A DNA stretch of 64,000 bases from Sphingobium sp. Lineage in GTDB: Bacteria; Pseudomonadota; Alphaproteobacteria; Sphingomonadales; Sphingomonadaceae. Position numbers and translations under genes: made by a program. The DNA is taken from contig QFQF01000011.1 in the NCBI GenBank assembly GCA_003248935.1, positions 1-64,000 on the forward strand, in the 5' to 3' direction. This document shows positions 17,029 to 25,981 of the stretch, one piece after another (the first letter of the stretch is position 1; every line of letters starts with the position of its first letter). The notes below the pieces were generated by a model. That model made no database searches. It was not told where the DNA came from and saw nothing but the letters and a program-made list of their open reading frames with translations.

Positions 17029-17654
17029 GCAACTCCCGCGGCAACCGACTATTCCCCGTACTCATCGGAGTCTTTGCCGTGACCGTGAGTTGCTCGCCTA
17101 ACGCGCCCCAAGTGCCTCAACAGCGCCCTGACAAGCTCTTCATCGGCTGCAAATCACCGTTGTCCGTTCCAGGCGGGCGAACCATCACCAACTTCTTCCA
17201 TCAGGAAGATCAAGTCGGCAGGCTTCGCGGGTTGTTCTTCGAGGTTTCTGACCCCAGCGTGGTACCGGCCATCAACGGCAATCCTTCCACCAGCTATCGA
17301 GCCGAGCCCATCAGCGAGGCTGGTGCGGAACTGGTCCGCGGAAACGCCAAACAGCCAGGCAAACCGTCTTATTACCGCGGCATGAGTGAAGCCGATCAGA
17401 TGTCGATGAACCTCGCTGTATTCGGCGGGAGGGCCATCCAGTTTGATTCTCAAGCTGGGTACGGTAAGCTTTCCGAGGAAAACATCCTTCCAACCGACAA
17501 CCTGCTCTTCCTCGAACCAGGTTGGGCTATCGGTGTCATTGTGCCGAAGGAAAAGGTCGCGCTCGCACCGGCGTTCAGGGCTGCGGCTTCGGCAGCTTTG
17601 AACGCTCTGCTCTCGATCCAAAGCGGATGCTCGTCGCCACCCCATAAGCAGTGA
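17025..17654 (+). CDS. Passenger gene within IS66: predicted exported hypothetical protein
   Basis: The 209-aa product begins with a basic stretch and a hydrophobic core (RLFPVLIGVFAVTVSCSP), resembling an export signal with a cysteine at its end. The lipobox is imperfect (T-V-S-C). The remainder is soluble, with no recognised domain. The start overlaps the tnpC stop by 4 bases and the gene ends 25 bases before the right terminal repeat, so it is a true passenger carried by the element. Passenger genes are known in some IS66-like elements, but I cannot name this one. Confidence 0.8.
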   Translation: MSNSRGNRLFPVLIGVFAVTVSCSPNAPQVPQQRPDKLFIGCKSPLSVPGGRTITNFFHQEDQVGRLRGLFFEVSDPSVVPAINGNPSTSYRAEPISEAGAELVRGNAKQPGKPSYYRGMSEADQMSMNLAVFGGRAIQFDSQAGYGKLSEENILPTDNLLFLEPGWAIGVIVPKEKVALAPAFRAAASAALNALLSIQSGCSSPPHKQ

Positions 17655-17679
17655 GGAACGGGGCTCGCCGGACGCTTAC

Positions 17680-17687
17680 AAGGGCGG
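17680..17687. repeat. 8-bp target duplication, right copy
   Basis: AAGGGCGG here matches 14416..14423 exactly and abuts the right end of the IS66 element. Confidence 0.95.
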
Positions 17688-18183
17688 CGACGTCGTCGCC
17701 ATCGCGGAATAACCAGACCTTTGGATGGAAGAGAGCGTCCCGCATCAGCGCGATCTGCATCTGGAGACGCCCTTGCGCGACCAACCAAGCTAGGCAGGAC
17801 AATGTATGGCGGCTCAAAGCATCGGCGTCGGGCAGGCTGTCGATAATCTTCGCGCTCGCCAAACTTTCTGACGGCATCGTGCCAGCGGCTAATGCCAATT
17901 GGTCGGCGGCGGTCAGATAGGGGCTGACGATCAGCCGGAGCGGCGCCTGGGTCGAACGGAGATAGGTTGCAAGGCCCGGCGCGATTTCCGCCAGCGATTG
18001 ACTTGCGAAAAAGCCGATCATTACGTCGGCACTATTGCACGAGGACAAGGCCGGCGAGATGACCCCGTTCGCCACGTCGTCTTTTGGGAGAAGATAGATG
18101 GGTTCACCGGCGCGTAGCGCATCACTCAGTCCGCGCGAGGCTGGCGTTTCATCGGTGAGTGGAAGGACGCTCACTTGTGACAA
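17680..18183 (-). pseudogene. PLD/DEAD-helicase restriction protein, 5' fragment (PLD-like domain)
   Basis: The first 168 codons of the disrupted gene encode a phospholipase D-like region: VMIGFFASQSLAEIAPGLATYL, RLIVSPYLTAADQLAL and the first HxK motif FHPKVWLFRDGDDVAAL. The matching second half (HGSAN) begins the 3' fragment at 14415. The frame now runs into the IS end and stops at 17575 with a foreign tail. ATG 18183 overlaps the sspD end by 13 bases. The truncated product would lack the helicase entirely and half of the PLD active site, so it is probably inactive. Confidence 0.87.
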
Positions 18184-19007
18184 ATCACGCAGCCCGCACT
18201 GACCTCGTCCACACCATAGACGTCGTCAATCGATACTTCGAGGCCATCCCGCAGGGGATTGAGCCGGCGCTTGCGACGCAATCGCTCAAGACGCTTGTCA
18301 TAATCGCTTTCGATCTGCGCGACGCGTTCGGGCTGCGATAGTTCTTCAAGACTCTCGGCATCGGACCAGGTGAACGGTGATCCATGTTCGACCGCATTTT
18401 TCTCATAGGCCTTCGCTTCGGCAAATGAGTCTGGATGTTCTCGCATGAGGCGAACCCATTCGATCTTCTGCTGGAAGAAGCAGAAGGTGCATCCCGAGCG
18501 CGAGCGCCAGCTATAATAAGCGGGCTCGCCCACGCCAGACGAATCGAGCAACTCGATGACACCGGTCTTGTCGATCCCCGCCTCCCGAAGCGGGAAATGG
18601 ACAACCATGTTCGCGTGCGTGGCCTGATATCCGGCTCGGTCTTCGTCCGCGCGGATGGCAACATAAGAATGGACCTTGACGCCAGCATCGAGGCTTGGGC
18701 GCAGCCATTGCTCCAGCGGCCGCAATTTCAACTGGCGTGTACACCAGCGCGTACGCGGCGAAGGCAGAAAGCTCTTATACTCGCGAAGCCAAAAGTCGAA
18801 GTCGCGGTCGGGATTGAGACGCAGAATCGGACGGCCGAGATAACCTTCGAGCCGGTCGAGGAATTCATGGACTTCCGGAAGTTCCTTACCGGTATCGGTA
18901 AAGAAATATTCTAGTTCCACCTCGGGGCGGTTCTCACGCATCCAGATCGCAAGCGAAGCAGAATCGCGCCCACCGGAGAGGCCGAGAATATGGCGTTCTA
19001 TGGTCAT
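18171..19007 (-). CDS. sspD: SspD/DndC-like PP-loop sulfurtransferase (PAPS reductase family)
   Basis: The 278-aa protein has the PP-loop ILGLSGGRDSASLAIW (ATP pyrophosphatase) at its N-terminus, FFTDTGKELPEV, and cysteines in RTRWCTRQLK, GCTFCFFQQ and GCVICHK that suit an iron-sulfur cluster. In SspABCD systems, SspD activates DNA phosphate with ATP and hands over sulfur from SspA; DndC plays this part in Dnd systems. The 4-base overlaps and operon position after the large ATPase match sspBCD order. Assimilatory PAPS reductase is unlikely, since no cys genes are nearby. Confidence 0.85.
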   Translation of the reverse strand: MTIERHILGLSGGRDSASLAIWMRENRPEVELEYFFTDTGKELPEVHEFLDRLEGYLGRPILRLNPDRDFDFWLREYKSFLPSPRTRWCTRQLKLRPLEQWLRPSLDAGVKVHSYVAIRADEDRAGYQATHANMVVHFPLREAGIDKTGVIELLDSSGVGEPAYYSWRSRSGCTFCFFQQKIEWVRLMREHPDSFAEAKAYEKNAVEHGSPFTWSDAESLEELSQPERVAQIESDYDKRLERLRRKRRLNPLRDGLEVSIDDVYGVDEVSAGCVICHK

Positions 19008-22000
19008 TCAGCGGCCTCGCAATCGCCAGGCTGCGCCAGCTCAAGCCGCCTGAACGCCTCGGCAAGTGCTGCGAACTGGACACGGTAGTCGATATCATCG
19101 AGGCGAGACATAAGGTCGTCTGCCAACGCTTTTGCTTGGATGGATTCGTCGGCATTGATGTCGAAGCTGTGCACGACGGGCTCACCGCCCCGTCCCGCCA
19201 CAACTAAGCTCAGCGCTTCGGCACCGGTCGAACGGCCGCGTGCGACCGCCATGGCTTCAGCTTCACGCATGCGGCGGGCAAAGCGCACGAGTTCGGCATG
19301 CGCCTTGTCGACATCCTGATCAGTCCATTGCTGGGCGGGCTTGTGTATTAGAAAGCTGCCCAGCCCCTCGACTTCCGCATAGGGATCCTGCCCGATTTCA
19401 AGCGCACCCACACGCTGGGCAAAGGCATCGAGGCGCAAGTCGCCTGACACACCTTGGACGGCTGCAGCGCGGCGCTGCAATCCCGCGAAGGATGCGATAT
19501 CACAACCCAAGGCGACGGCTAGCGCTCGGCGCAATCCGTCAAGCATCGCATGATAGCCGACATCGAGTTCCAGCAGGGCTGCATGCACTGCCGCGACGCG
19601 TGCAGTAGGCGTTTTGCCCAAGAAGGTGAGGTCTTTGAAAAGCAGGCGGTGGGGGTCGTCGGCATGGAGGAGAAAGTCACGCAGTTTACGCGTATTCGCC
19701 TCGATCGAACGCGTCCGCTGCGTCCATTTCGGCAGGCTGGCAACGATGCGGACTAAGCCCTTCGCGACAAGAAGCGGGCTAGCCTCTGCGGTCGCGAGCC
19801 CGCGCTGCCTCAGAATGGACGCAAGGCCGTTCAACAACACATCCTTTTCACGGCCCATTTCGATGCGCCGCACCGTCAGTGCTTCGGGCGTCTGCAGGAG
19901 ACGATCCGCCACCAATTCGTCGATCACCGGCACGAAATAGCCGTCAAGATAGACAGCAGTGCTGGATTCATTAGCCAACATCCAAGCGAATGCGAGCAGA
20001 GGCATGGCCCCTGCGCGCATGCCGATCGGCGCCTTGCTCCAGATCTCGTACAAGTCGGCGATCGTCGCATCCATCGGGAGTGCCTGCGCGGCTTCCCATA
20101 CGGGCACGTAGCTTCGGCCCACTTCACTTTCATCGGGCGCGCAGAACACCCATTCATCATTATTCCCGATCCGGTGCAGTCCCGCCTGCTCCAACACTGT
20201 CGCATAAAGAGCATATTCTGGTGGGAAATTTACGAGCCCAAGCCGCGCGACGTCACGCTGATTGGTCATGGCGTGAAGCAGGGCACGAACTGCAGCCATC
20301 GCATTTGACGATGGGCGCTCGCGGTTGATCAGCTCGTTTCGGATAAGCGGAGTCTCGATGAACAGGGCGTCCGCCTCTGCTGACGCGATCGCGCTGAGTG
20401 GTGCGCCATCATATTGCCTAGCGCGGGAGCCCTGTGCATACCATTTGGCGCGATCGAAGGCGCGATGCACTTCCTGTTCGAGCGCGCTCCCGACTTCGGA
20501 GACCCGAGCAGCTACTTCGCGGCGGGCAATCATATCTCCTTCGAGCTGCGGGTTCTGCCGCGCGACACGTTCAAGTGCATCAAGCTCTGCGGCCAGTTCT
20601 CGGATCATATAGCTCGATTTGGGCAATCCGATTGTGACGCTGGCATGCTCGTCACGTCGGGCAAGCGCGATGGCGATGGCCTCAGCTTCGGCCTCCGACA
20701 TCTCAGGCGGCTTAACGCCGAGGACGAGCGTTGGGTTTTTGCGCCGTGACCCGCGCCATTCCGCAAAGGCCGCAATATGGGCGCTGGCGAACGCCGCCAC
20801 ACGATCGCCGCGACTGGCCTCGACTGTCAATTCAATCTCGGGCAGCGGATAAATCGCCACGTCGGACCAGCGCAAATTTCCGGTGCGGTAATAATGGCGT
20901 TTAGCGACAATCGCGGGCAGGGCGAGCCGGTCGGCTAAGTCCGCGCGGCCTGATTGTGTTCTCTCAGCGGAAACGGCGGCATCGAGATCGAAATCTGATC
21001 CAGAGTATATGACAAATGCGCCCTGGTGCCGACGGTGGATCAGCACCGACCAGGCAACGAGATCCTCAAGTGCGCCTGCTACCTCACGTTCCGACATGGC
21101 GGGAACGCATGCCGCAAGCAGCAGATCGCTTCCGATTAGCCCAGTACCGGCGCCGAACAGCTCTATGACCGCAGCAGATTTTGCGACCGCGATGTGCAAT
21201 GGCCCACCGCGTGCGGCCGCCCTATCGACCGCGTCCAGACTGGTCGAGAAGCGGTGGCCTTCGCTTGAGGCAAGAATGGCCGGTCCGAGATTGGAGACGA
21301 GATAATCAAAGAGCATTGCGGGATCGTAGACGCCGCCACGCGGCTGCTCATCTGCCCCAAGAAATTCCTGAAAACCAAACGGCTCTGCTGATCCAAGAAA
21401 GCCGAATACGCTCCGTTCATTCTGCCCAAAACGATGGCGCGCCAGTTGTCCGAGGAGCAACGCGACGACCGGGTGAAGCGGCCAGCATTGCTCAAGCGTG
21501 GTGGCAAGATTGGGGGACGCACTGCCACGACGCTGGAGCACTTCATGGGCGACGCGCGAAGCTAAGGGCGCCGCCGCAACGGGCGGAGCCTTGGCTGTAA
21601 TCGCCTTGGAAATGAGATCGAGGGTCTCATCGGTGGCGCTTGCCAGCGGAATGTCCTGGAACCGGCCTTGGATTTTAGCCCACTCGTCTCGGGCCATGCG
21701 CGAGAGCTTGGCGGCGTAACGCTCAAATGATTGATGCAATATGCCGACGATCAAGAGGCGGCCTTGGCTGCGAGCCGAAAGTTCCGCTAGATCTTGAAGT
21801 ATATGCGCGTCGCCACCGTCCAAAGCGGCGTGCTCAAGATACTTGCCAAGCTCGTCGATTATAATGACGAGACCATCAGCATCCTTGCTTAGGGCAGCTA
21901 CACCGATCTGACTGACCAACCTGTCGCCATTAGGGAGATCAAACGCCTGCGCTATATCCTCGGCAAGGGCTGCGCGCCGTCCTGAGAGCGCAACGACGCG

Positions 22001-22333
22001 CCACCCGCGCTTTGTTCTGGGCAGGCAGGCGCCAACAATCTCAAGCGCGTCATTGTCAAATAGCGCGACCGCCGATGCCTGCGCCGCCGGGCTCTTTCCT
22101 AACAAGCCGGCGAGAACGAGCGCCGCTGACGATTTGCCACCGCCATAGGGGCCCGTCCATGTAAATGCCCCTTGGCCCGCCTGCTTAAAGGATTGCGCAA
22201 GCGTGATGAATGCTTGTCGAACAGAGGGCTGCAGGACATAGCCGTCGAGTGCCTCCGCTTTGCCGATATCAGCATCGACCCGCGCCGAGCGTGCAAAGCG
22301 GCGGGTGACGCCAACGGTTTCGGCAAGCTTCAT
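19004..22333 (-). CDS. sspC: SspC-like large ATPase of DNA phosphorothioation
   Basis: The 1109-aa protein has a Walker A motif TWTGPYGGGKSSAALVLAGL at about residue 60 and a Walker B motif GLVIIIDELGKYLEHA at about residue 150. This matches the large P-loop ATPases found between the DUF4007 and PAPS-reductase-like genes in Ssp clusters. A long helical region, winged-helix-like stretches and a C-terminal substrate-binding part follow, without recognised domains. It should supply ATP-driven conformational change during single-strand phosphorothioate installation. It overlaps both neighbours by 4 bases, a translationally coupled trio. Confidence 0.82.
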   Translation of the reverse strand: MKLAETVGVTRRFARSARVDADIGKAEALDGYVLQPSVRQAFITLAQSFKQAGQGAFTWTGPYGGGKSSAALVLAGLLGKSPAAQASAVALFDNDALEIVGACLPRTKRGWRVVALSGRRAALAEDIAQAFDLPNGDRLVSQIGVAALSKDADGLVIIIDELGKYLEHAALDGGDAHILQDLAELSARSQGRLLIVGILHQSFERYAAKLSRMARDEWAKIQGRFQDIPLASATDETLDLISKAITAKAPPVAAAPLASRVAHEVLQRRGSASPNLATTLEQCWPLHPVVALLLGQLARHRFGQNERSVFGFLGSAEPFGFQEFLGADEQPRGGVYDPAMLFDYLVSNLGPAILASSEGHRFSTSLDAVDRAAARGGPLHIAVAKSAAVIELFGAGTGLIGSDLLLAACVPAMSEREVAGALEDLVAWSVLIHRRHQGAFVIYSGSDFDLDAAVSAERTQSGRADLADRLALPAIVAKRHYYRTGNLRWSDVAIYPLPEIELTVEASRGDRVAAFASAHIAAFAEWRGSRRKNPTLVLGVKPPEMSEAEAEAIAIALARRDEHASVTIGLPKSSYMIRELAAELDALERVARQNPQLEGDMIARREVAARVSEVGSALEQEVHRAFDRAKWYAQGSRARQYDGAPLSAIASAEADALFIETPLIRNELINRERPSSNAMAAVRALLHAMTNQRDVARLGLVNFPPEYALYATVLEQAGLHRIGNNDEWVFCAPDESEVGRSYVPVWEAAQALPMDATIADLYEIWSKAPIGMRAGAMPLLAFAWMLANESSTAVYLDGYFVPVIDELVADRLLQTPEALTVRRIEMGREKDVLLNGLASILRQRGLATAEASPLLVAKGLVRIVASLPKWTQRTRSIEANTRKLRDFLLHADDPHRLLFKDLTFLGKTPTARVAAVHAALLELDVGYHAMLDGLRRALAVALGCDIASFAGLQRRAAAVQGVSGDLRLDAFAQRVGALEIGQDPYAEVEGLGSFLIHKPAQQWTDQDVDKAHAELVRFARRMREAEAMAVARGRSTGAEALSLVVAGRGGEPVVHSFDINADESIQAKALADDLMSRLDDIDYRVQFAALAEAFRRLELAQPGDCEAAE

Positions 22334-23253
22334 GCCGCGCGCCTCCGGATTCCAAAGGCGTGCTGAAGTACCGCCACCTCATCGATGGCGCGGTGTCGGA
22401 CGACCTGCTTCAATCCAGCGGTTTCCGACCATGCTAACGCACCGCCGGTTGTCTCACCGATACGGATCATTCGCTCGATCACACTGTCTTCGTCGAGTTT
22501 AAAGACACGCCCGGGCGAGCCGCGCCCATAACACGCAGCTTCCGCCGAGAGCGTTGCTGCCTCGCGATGGGCATCACGCCAGAAGCGATCAAGGGCGATC
22601 ACGAAGACTGCGTCGGGCAGGCTAGCTTTTGGGCCGCGCACGAATTCAAAGGCATCTCCGATGGGCGATGGACGGATCAGACCAAGCTCAACGAGGATAG
22701 GTTCGATCGCATCCTCGGTCGCTCCGCCGCGTGAACGGGCGACATAGGAGCGAATAAAACAATCAACATCACGTTTGATCGTGACGGGCGCGACACGTTT
22801 CCAACCGCGTTCTTGGGCAATATCAAGAAGACCGCGCGTCAGTGCCTCGCGGTCGAATGCGAGGCTCCCGAAGACGTTGAATGCCCAATACCATGTTGTG
22901 GACATTTCAGGCGATCCGGCGAGCGCCAAATGGATCAGCCATAACGTGGCCGGATGCTCGAGATAGGGATCAAGACCGCCGTCATTAGCAAAGATTGCTG
23001 ATCCGAGCGGTGATGGGAGGCATCGCATCTCCACTTCCTCAATAATACCAGTCGCCACGCTCCAATGACGCATCGCTTGCGCCATGTTTTTACCCACACC
23101 AAATCGAACGATTGCGTCAGCTGCAACGAAGATATTACGATCGGCGCCGTCTTTTACCGCCTCAAACGCCTTTTTTAGCCAGAGCGTTCTGAGAGGAAAG
23201 GTTTCATGTCCCGCAAATTGCGGGCGAAAATCCTTCGCCGTGAACCTTTCCAC
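22330..23253 (-). CDS. sspB: SspB-like DUF4007 protein
   Basis: The 307-aa protein opens with FAGHETFPLRTLWLKKAFEA, the hallmark of DUF4007, and continues through FGVGKNMAQAMRHWSVATGI and TLWLIHLALAG. In SspABCD systems the DUF4007 protein SspB nicks DNA at the modification site. ATG 23253 lies inside the 3' end of the desulfurase gene (50-base overlap), and it is chosen because the conserved block starts 14 residues later. Its end overlaps sspC by 4 bases. The DNA is visibly less GC-rich than the transfer backbone. Confidence 0.85.
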   Translation of the reverse strand: MERFTAKDFRPQFAGHETFPLRTLWLKKAFEAVKDGADRNIFVAADAIVRFGVGKNMAQAMRHWSVATGIIEEVEMRCLPSPLGSAIFANDGGLDPYLEHPATLWLIHLALAGSPEMSTTWYWAFNVFGSLAFDREALTRGLLDIAQERGWKRVAPVTIKRDVDCFIRSYVARSRGGATEDAIEPILVELGLIRPSPIGDAFEFVRGPKASLPDAVFVIALDRFWRDAHREAATLSAEAACYGRGSPGRVFKLDEDSVIERMIRIGETTGGALAWSETAGLKQVVRHRAIDEVAVLQHAFGIRRRAA

Positions 23254-24475
23254 CGTCGCTACCCCGCTGCTGGACGCCTCCTCCAGTGGGCTTCTCGCAT
23301 GAGGCTACTGCTTCTGCAAGCAATTTGGCGGCATCAATCGCGTCTGATTCGGTATGGCCTCGTCCAAAACATATGCGGAACGAAGAGGCAACATCTTGAT
23401 CCGACAGGCCGAGCGCCCGCAACACATGGGATCCCTGAAGCTCGCCCGATTGACAGGCCGATCCGGTCGACAGGTGCAGATCATCGCCAAGACGCAGAAC
23501 AACATCGTCAGCGTCGACGCCGTCAATCAGCAGGTTCAGACTTCCTGGCAAACGGGGCGAAGGAGCCCCATTGAGGCGCGCCGTGATCCCCAACAATCTG
23601 AGATTACTCACAAAAAGATGAGCGATTTCGGTAAGATGCCTGGCATCTGCCTCCATCCGTTCCGCCGCGATCGCTGCAGCTTTACCAAAGCCGACGATCA
23701 ACGGGACGGCCAGCGTACCCGGTCGCAGCCCTTGCTCCTGTCCCCCTCCAAACATGATCGGTCGAGGCTTTAGCTCGGCTGCGGATGACACAAACAGCGC
23801 TCCGATCCCATTGGGACCGTACATTTTGTGACCAGAGAAACTCGCGAGATCGCAGCGGAGGGCAAATACGTCAAACGACACGCGTCCCACCGCCTGCGCG
23901 GCATCGACATGGAAAATTGCTCCATAATCCGCAGCTAGTTCGCCAATTTGAGCCAGCGGCTGGATGACACCGATTTCGTTGCTCGCCGCCATAACACTAA
24001 TGAGGAGGACTTCTTCATCGAGCATTTCGCTCAGGACGGCGAGGTCGATAAGCCCATCTGCGGTTACGGGTATCAGTTCGTGTACGAAGCCGGCACTCGA
24101 CAAGTGGCCAGCCGCTTCGAGAACGCATTTGTGTTCGATTGTCGAAGTGAGGATGCGCCGCCGAATAGACCCGGAATGGGTCGCGGCCGCTGCCGTACCA
24201 AGGATGGCGATATTATTTGCTTCGGTGGCACCAGAGGTGAAGATGATTTCGCTTGGAGCACTTCCAACCAGGTCTGCCACCCGCGCGCGGGCGACGGCCA
24301 CGGCGCTCGCAGCGATCGCGCCGCCGGCATGTGCAGAATGGGCGTTCCAAGAGGTGTCCGAAAAGAATGGGATCATCGCGGCGACGACCTCAGGCGCGAC
24401 CGGCGTCGTGGCATGGTAATCCAGCGAGATTGGTCCAACACGGTCTTTGCTGGAATCGCCGCGTATTACACCCAT
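23204..24475 (-). CDS. sspA: Cysteine desulfurase, SspA/DndA-like (NifS/IscS fold)
   Basis: The 423-aa PLP enzyme starts at ATG 24475 after AAAGAGGG. Motifs are SLDYHATTPVAPEVV, TSGATEANNIAILG, HVDAAQAVG, SFSGHKMYGPNGIGALFV (PLP lysine) and STGSACQSGELQGSHVLRAL (catalytic cysteine loop). It removes sulfur from L-cysteine and passes it to the PP-loop protein for DNA backbone sulfur insertion. The gene is first in the operon and overlaps sspB. The context separates it from housekeeping IscS, since no iscU, sufE or fdx genes are near. Confidence 0.88.
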   Translation of the reverse strand: MGVIRGDSSKDRVGPISLDYHATTPVAPEVVAAMIPFFSDTSWNAHSAHAGGAIAASAVAVARARVADLVGSAPSEIIFTSGATEANNIAILGTAAAATHSGSIRRRILTSTIEHKCVLEAAGHLSSAGFVHELIPVTADGLIDLAVLSEMLDEEVLLISVMAASNEIGVIQPLAQIGELAADYGAIFHVDAAQAVGRVSFDVFALRCDLASFSGHKMYGPNGIGALFVSSAAELKPRPIMFGGGQEQGLRPGTLAVPLIVGFGKAAAIAAERMEADARHLTEIAHLFVSNLRLLGITARLNGAPSPRLPGSLNLLIDGVDADDVVLRLGDDLHLSTGSACQSGELQGSHVLRALGLSDQDVASSFRICFGRGHTESDAIDAAKLLAEAVASCEKPTGGGVQQRGSDGGKVHGEGFSPAICGT

Positions 24476-24576
24476 TGCCGCCCTCTTTTTCGAATGCTGT
24501 CAGGTAACACAGAGTCGCATGTTTCGCGAGATGAGGTACAATTGCGTTGGCCTGCGATTATCCAATGGCCGGCCGA

Positions 24577-25758
24577 TCAGCCGACGGCCGGGAGGGGCGC
24601 GGTGCCCTCGCTCAATATAGCCAAATACCTTCGATAGCCGAAGACGCGGCCTCGCTTTTTGCCCGTGATCTCTTCGACCACACCCAGCCGTTCAAGATCA
24701 GCAAGGACAGCATTGACGGTGGGGGCGGATAGGCCAGTCCGCTGAACCAACTGATTGGCGCTGAGAAAGGGATTCTGTTGGAAAAGTTCGTGAACCCGCA
24801 GCGCTGAGCTGGCGCGATCGCTGTTCGCAGTGACGTTTTCCCGGTCGTCCTTGAAGAGCTCGACGATGCGCGTGGCCGCATCGAAGGCCTGGTTGGCAGT
24901 GTCGGCGACGCCGGCGAGGAAGAAGTCGAGCCAAGCCTCCCAGGCGCCGTTCTCCCGCACTTCTTGCAGCAGTCGATAATATTCGGCGCGGTGTGATTTC
25001 AAATAGAGGCTGAGGTAGAGCAGCGGCTTGCGCAGGACGCCGTTGACGCAAAGGTACAGCGTCACCAGCAGACGGCCGATGCGGCCATTGCCATCAAGGA
25101 ACGGGTGAATTGTCTCGAACTGGACGTGGAGGAGGCCCGCCTTGATCAGTGCGGGCAGGCGAGATTCACTCTCGTGCATGAAGCGTTCGAGAGCATCCAG
25201 GCAGCCATCGAGTTCCGTAATCGGCGGTGGCACAAACAGCGCGTTTCCTGGGCGCGTGCCGCCGATCCAGTTCTGCGATCGGCGGAATTCGCCGGGGCTC
25301 TTGGTGCCGCCCCGGCCGCTTTGCAGCAGGCGCTCATGCATCTCTCGGATGAGACGGAGCGACAGCGGCAATTCTTCCAGCCGATCGAGCCCGTACATCA
25401 TAGCGTCGACGTAGTTCGAGACCTCGCGGATATCGTCGATCGGCTGGCCAGCCTGCGCCTCGGTTTCGAAGCGGAGCAGGTCCGACAAGGTCGATTGCGT
25501 GCCCTCGATCTGAGAGGACAGCACAGCTTCCTTTCGCACGTACATGTAGAGGAAGAGTTCCTGGCGCGGCAGCAGCATGGTGATGCCGTCGAGGCGCCCC
25601 AAGGCGCGCTCGGCCAGACTGAGACGGTCGAGGAGGCCCAGCACGTCGATGGGTGGCGCAGGTGGAAGCGGTGGTGGCACGAAGGCTCGCACAACCTCGT
25701 CCGCAACGGGGGTCTCGACGAAGCGGCCCAGCCGCAGATTCGGTTCAGGATCGACCAT
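24577..25758 (-). CDS. Fic family protein with C-terminal winged helix
   Basis: The 393-aa form starting at MVDPEPNLRLGR (25758) fits this family better than a longer frame. It has an N-terminal Fic_N-like region with VLSSQIEGTQSTLSDLL, a Fic core motif HPFLDGNGRIGRLLV (catalytic HPFxxGNGR) and a C-terminal helix-turn-helix (FLSANQLVQRTGLSAPTVNA, then RLGVVEEITG). Fic proteins move AMP or other groups onto protein targets; SSQIEGT is the inhibitory-type motif location. It lies 101 bases upstream of sspA on the same strand, so it may head the transcript or regulate it. A defence link is possible but not shown. Confidence 0.9.
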   Translation of the reverse strand: MVDPEPNLRLGRFVETPVADEVVRAFVPPPLPPAPPIDVLGLLDRLSLAERALGRLDGITMLLPRQELFLYMYVRKEAVLSSQIEGTQSTLSDLLRFETEAQAGQPIDDIREVSNYVDAMMYGLDRLEELPLSLRLIREMHERLLQSGRGGTKSPGEFRRSQNWIGGTRPGNALFVPPPITELDGCLDALERFMHESESRLPALIKAGLLHVQFETIHPFLDGNGRIGRLLVTLYLCVNGVLRKPLLYLSLYLKSHRAEYYRLLQEVRENGAWEAWLDFFLAGVADTANQAFDAATRIVELFKDDRENVTANSDRASSALRVHELFQQNPFLSANQLVQRTGLSAPTVNAVLADLERLGVVEEITGKKRGRVFGYRRYLAILSEGTAPLPAVG

Positions 25759-25981
25759 GCGGACCCAATATGCGGAAAAGCTCTTATTTAAGCAACTGGC
25801 ACTTGGCTTAATTAGCAAACAAGCTAAGGTAAGCGGGCTTAAATAAGGGAGACGAGGGGGCGATGCGCTGGCGTGTACGATATCTACGAGGATGCGCTCG
25901 TGCGTGAGGCGGGACCATCGGCGCGCCCATGCGCGCGGTCAAGGCTTGCCAAGCGCCTGGTCTCTCGCGAGAATCGCCGCC

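Larger units (their letters stand above)
14424..17679 (+). mobile_element. IS66-family insertion sequence with passenger gene
   Basis: The element is 3256 bp long, bounded by inverted repeats (left GTAAGCGTCCGGTGAGCC, right complement GTAAGCGTCCGGCGAGCC) starting with the IS66-typical GTAAGCG. It carries tnpA, tnpB, tnpC and one extra gene. An 8-bp direct repeat flanks it and its insertion splits the PLD-helicase gene in frame-restorable fashion. The perfect target duplication and intact genes suggest a recent insertion. Its genes run opposite to the defence operon, so it also separates the operon into upstream (sspABCD) and downstream (restriction-like) parts. Confidence 0.95.

Noticed and set aside
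19004..22333. DptH/HerA-type restriction ATPase instead of SspC
   Set aside because: Its position between DUF4007 and PP-loop genes with 4-base overlaps fits SspC; no other Dpt gene is next to it.
24577..25758. Fic protein as a core subunit of the phosphorothioation system
   Set aside because: It is separated by 101 bases from sspA and Fic proteins are common unlinked accessory genes, so it is only listed as a neighbour.
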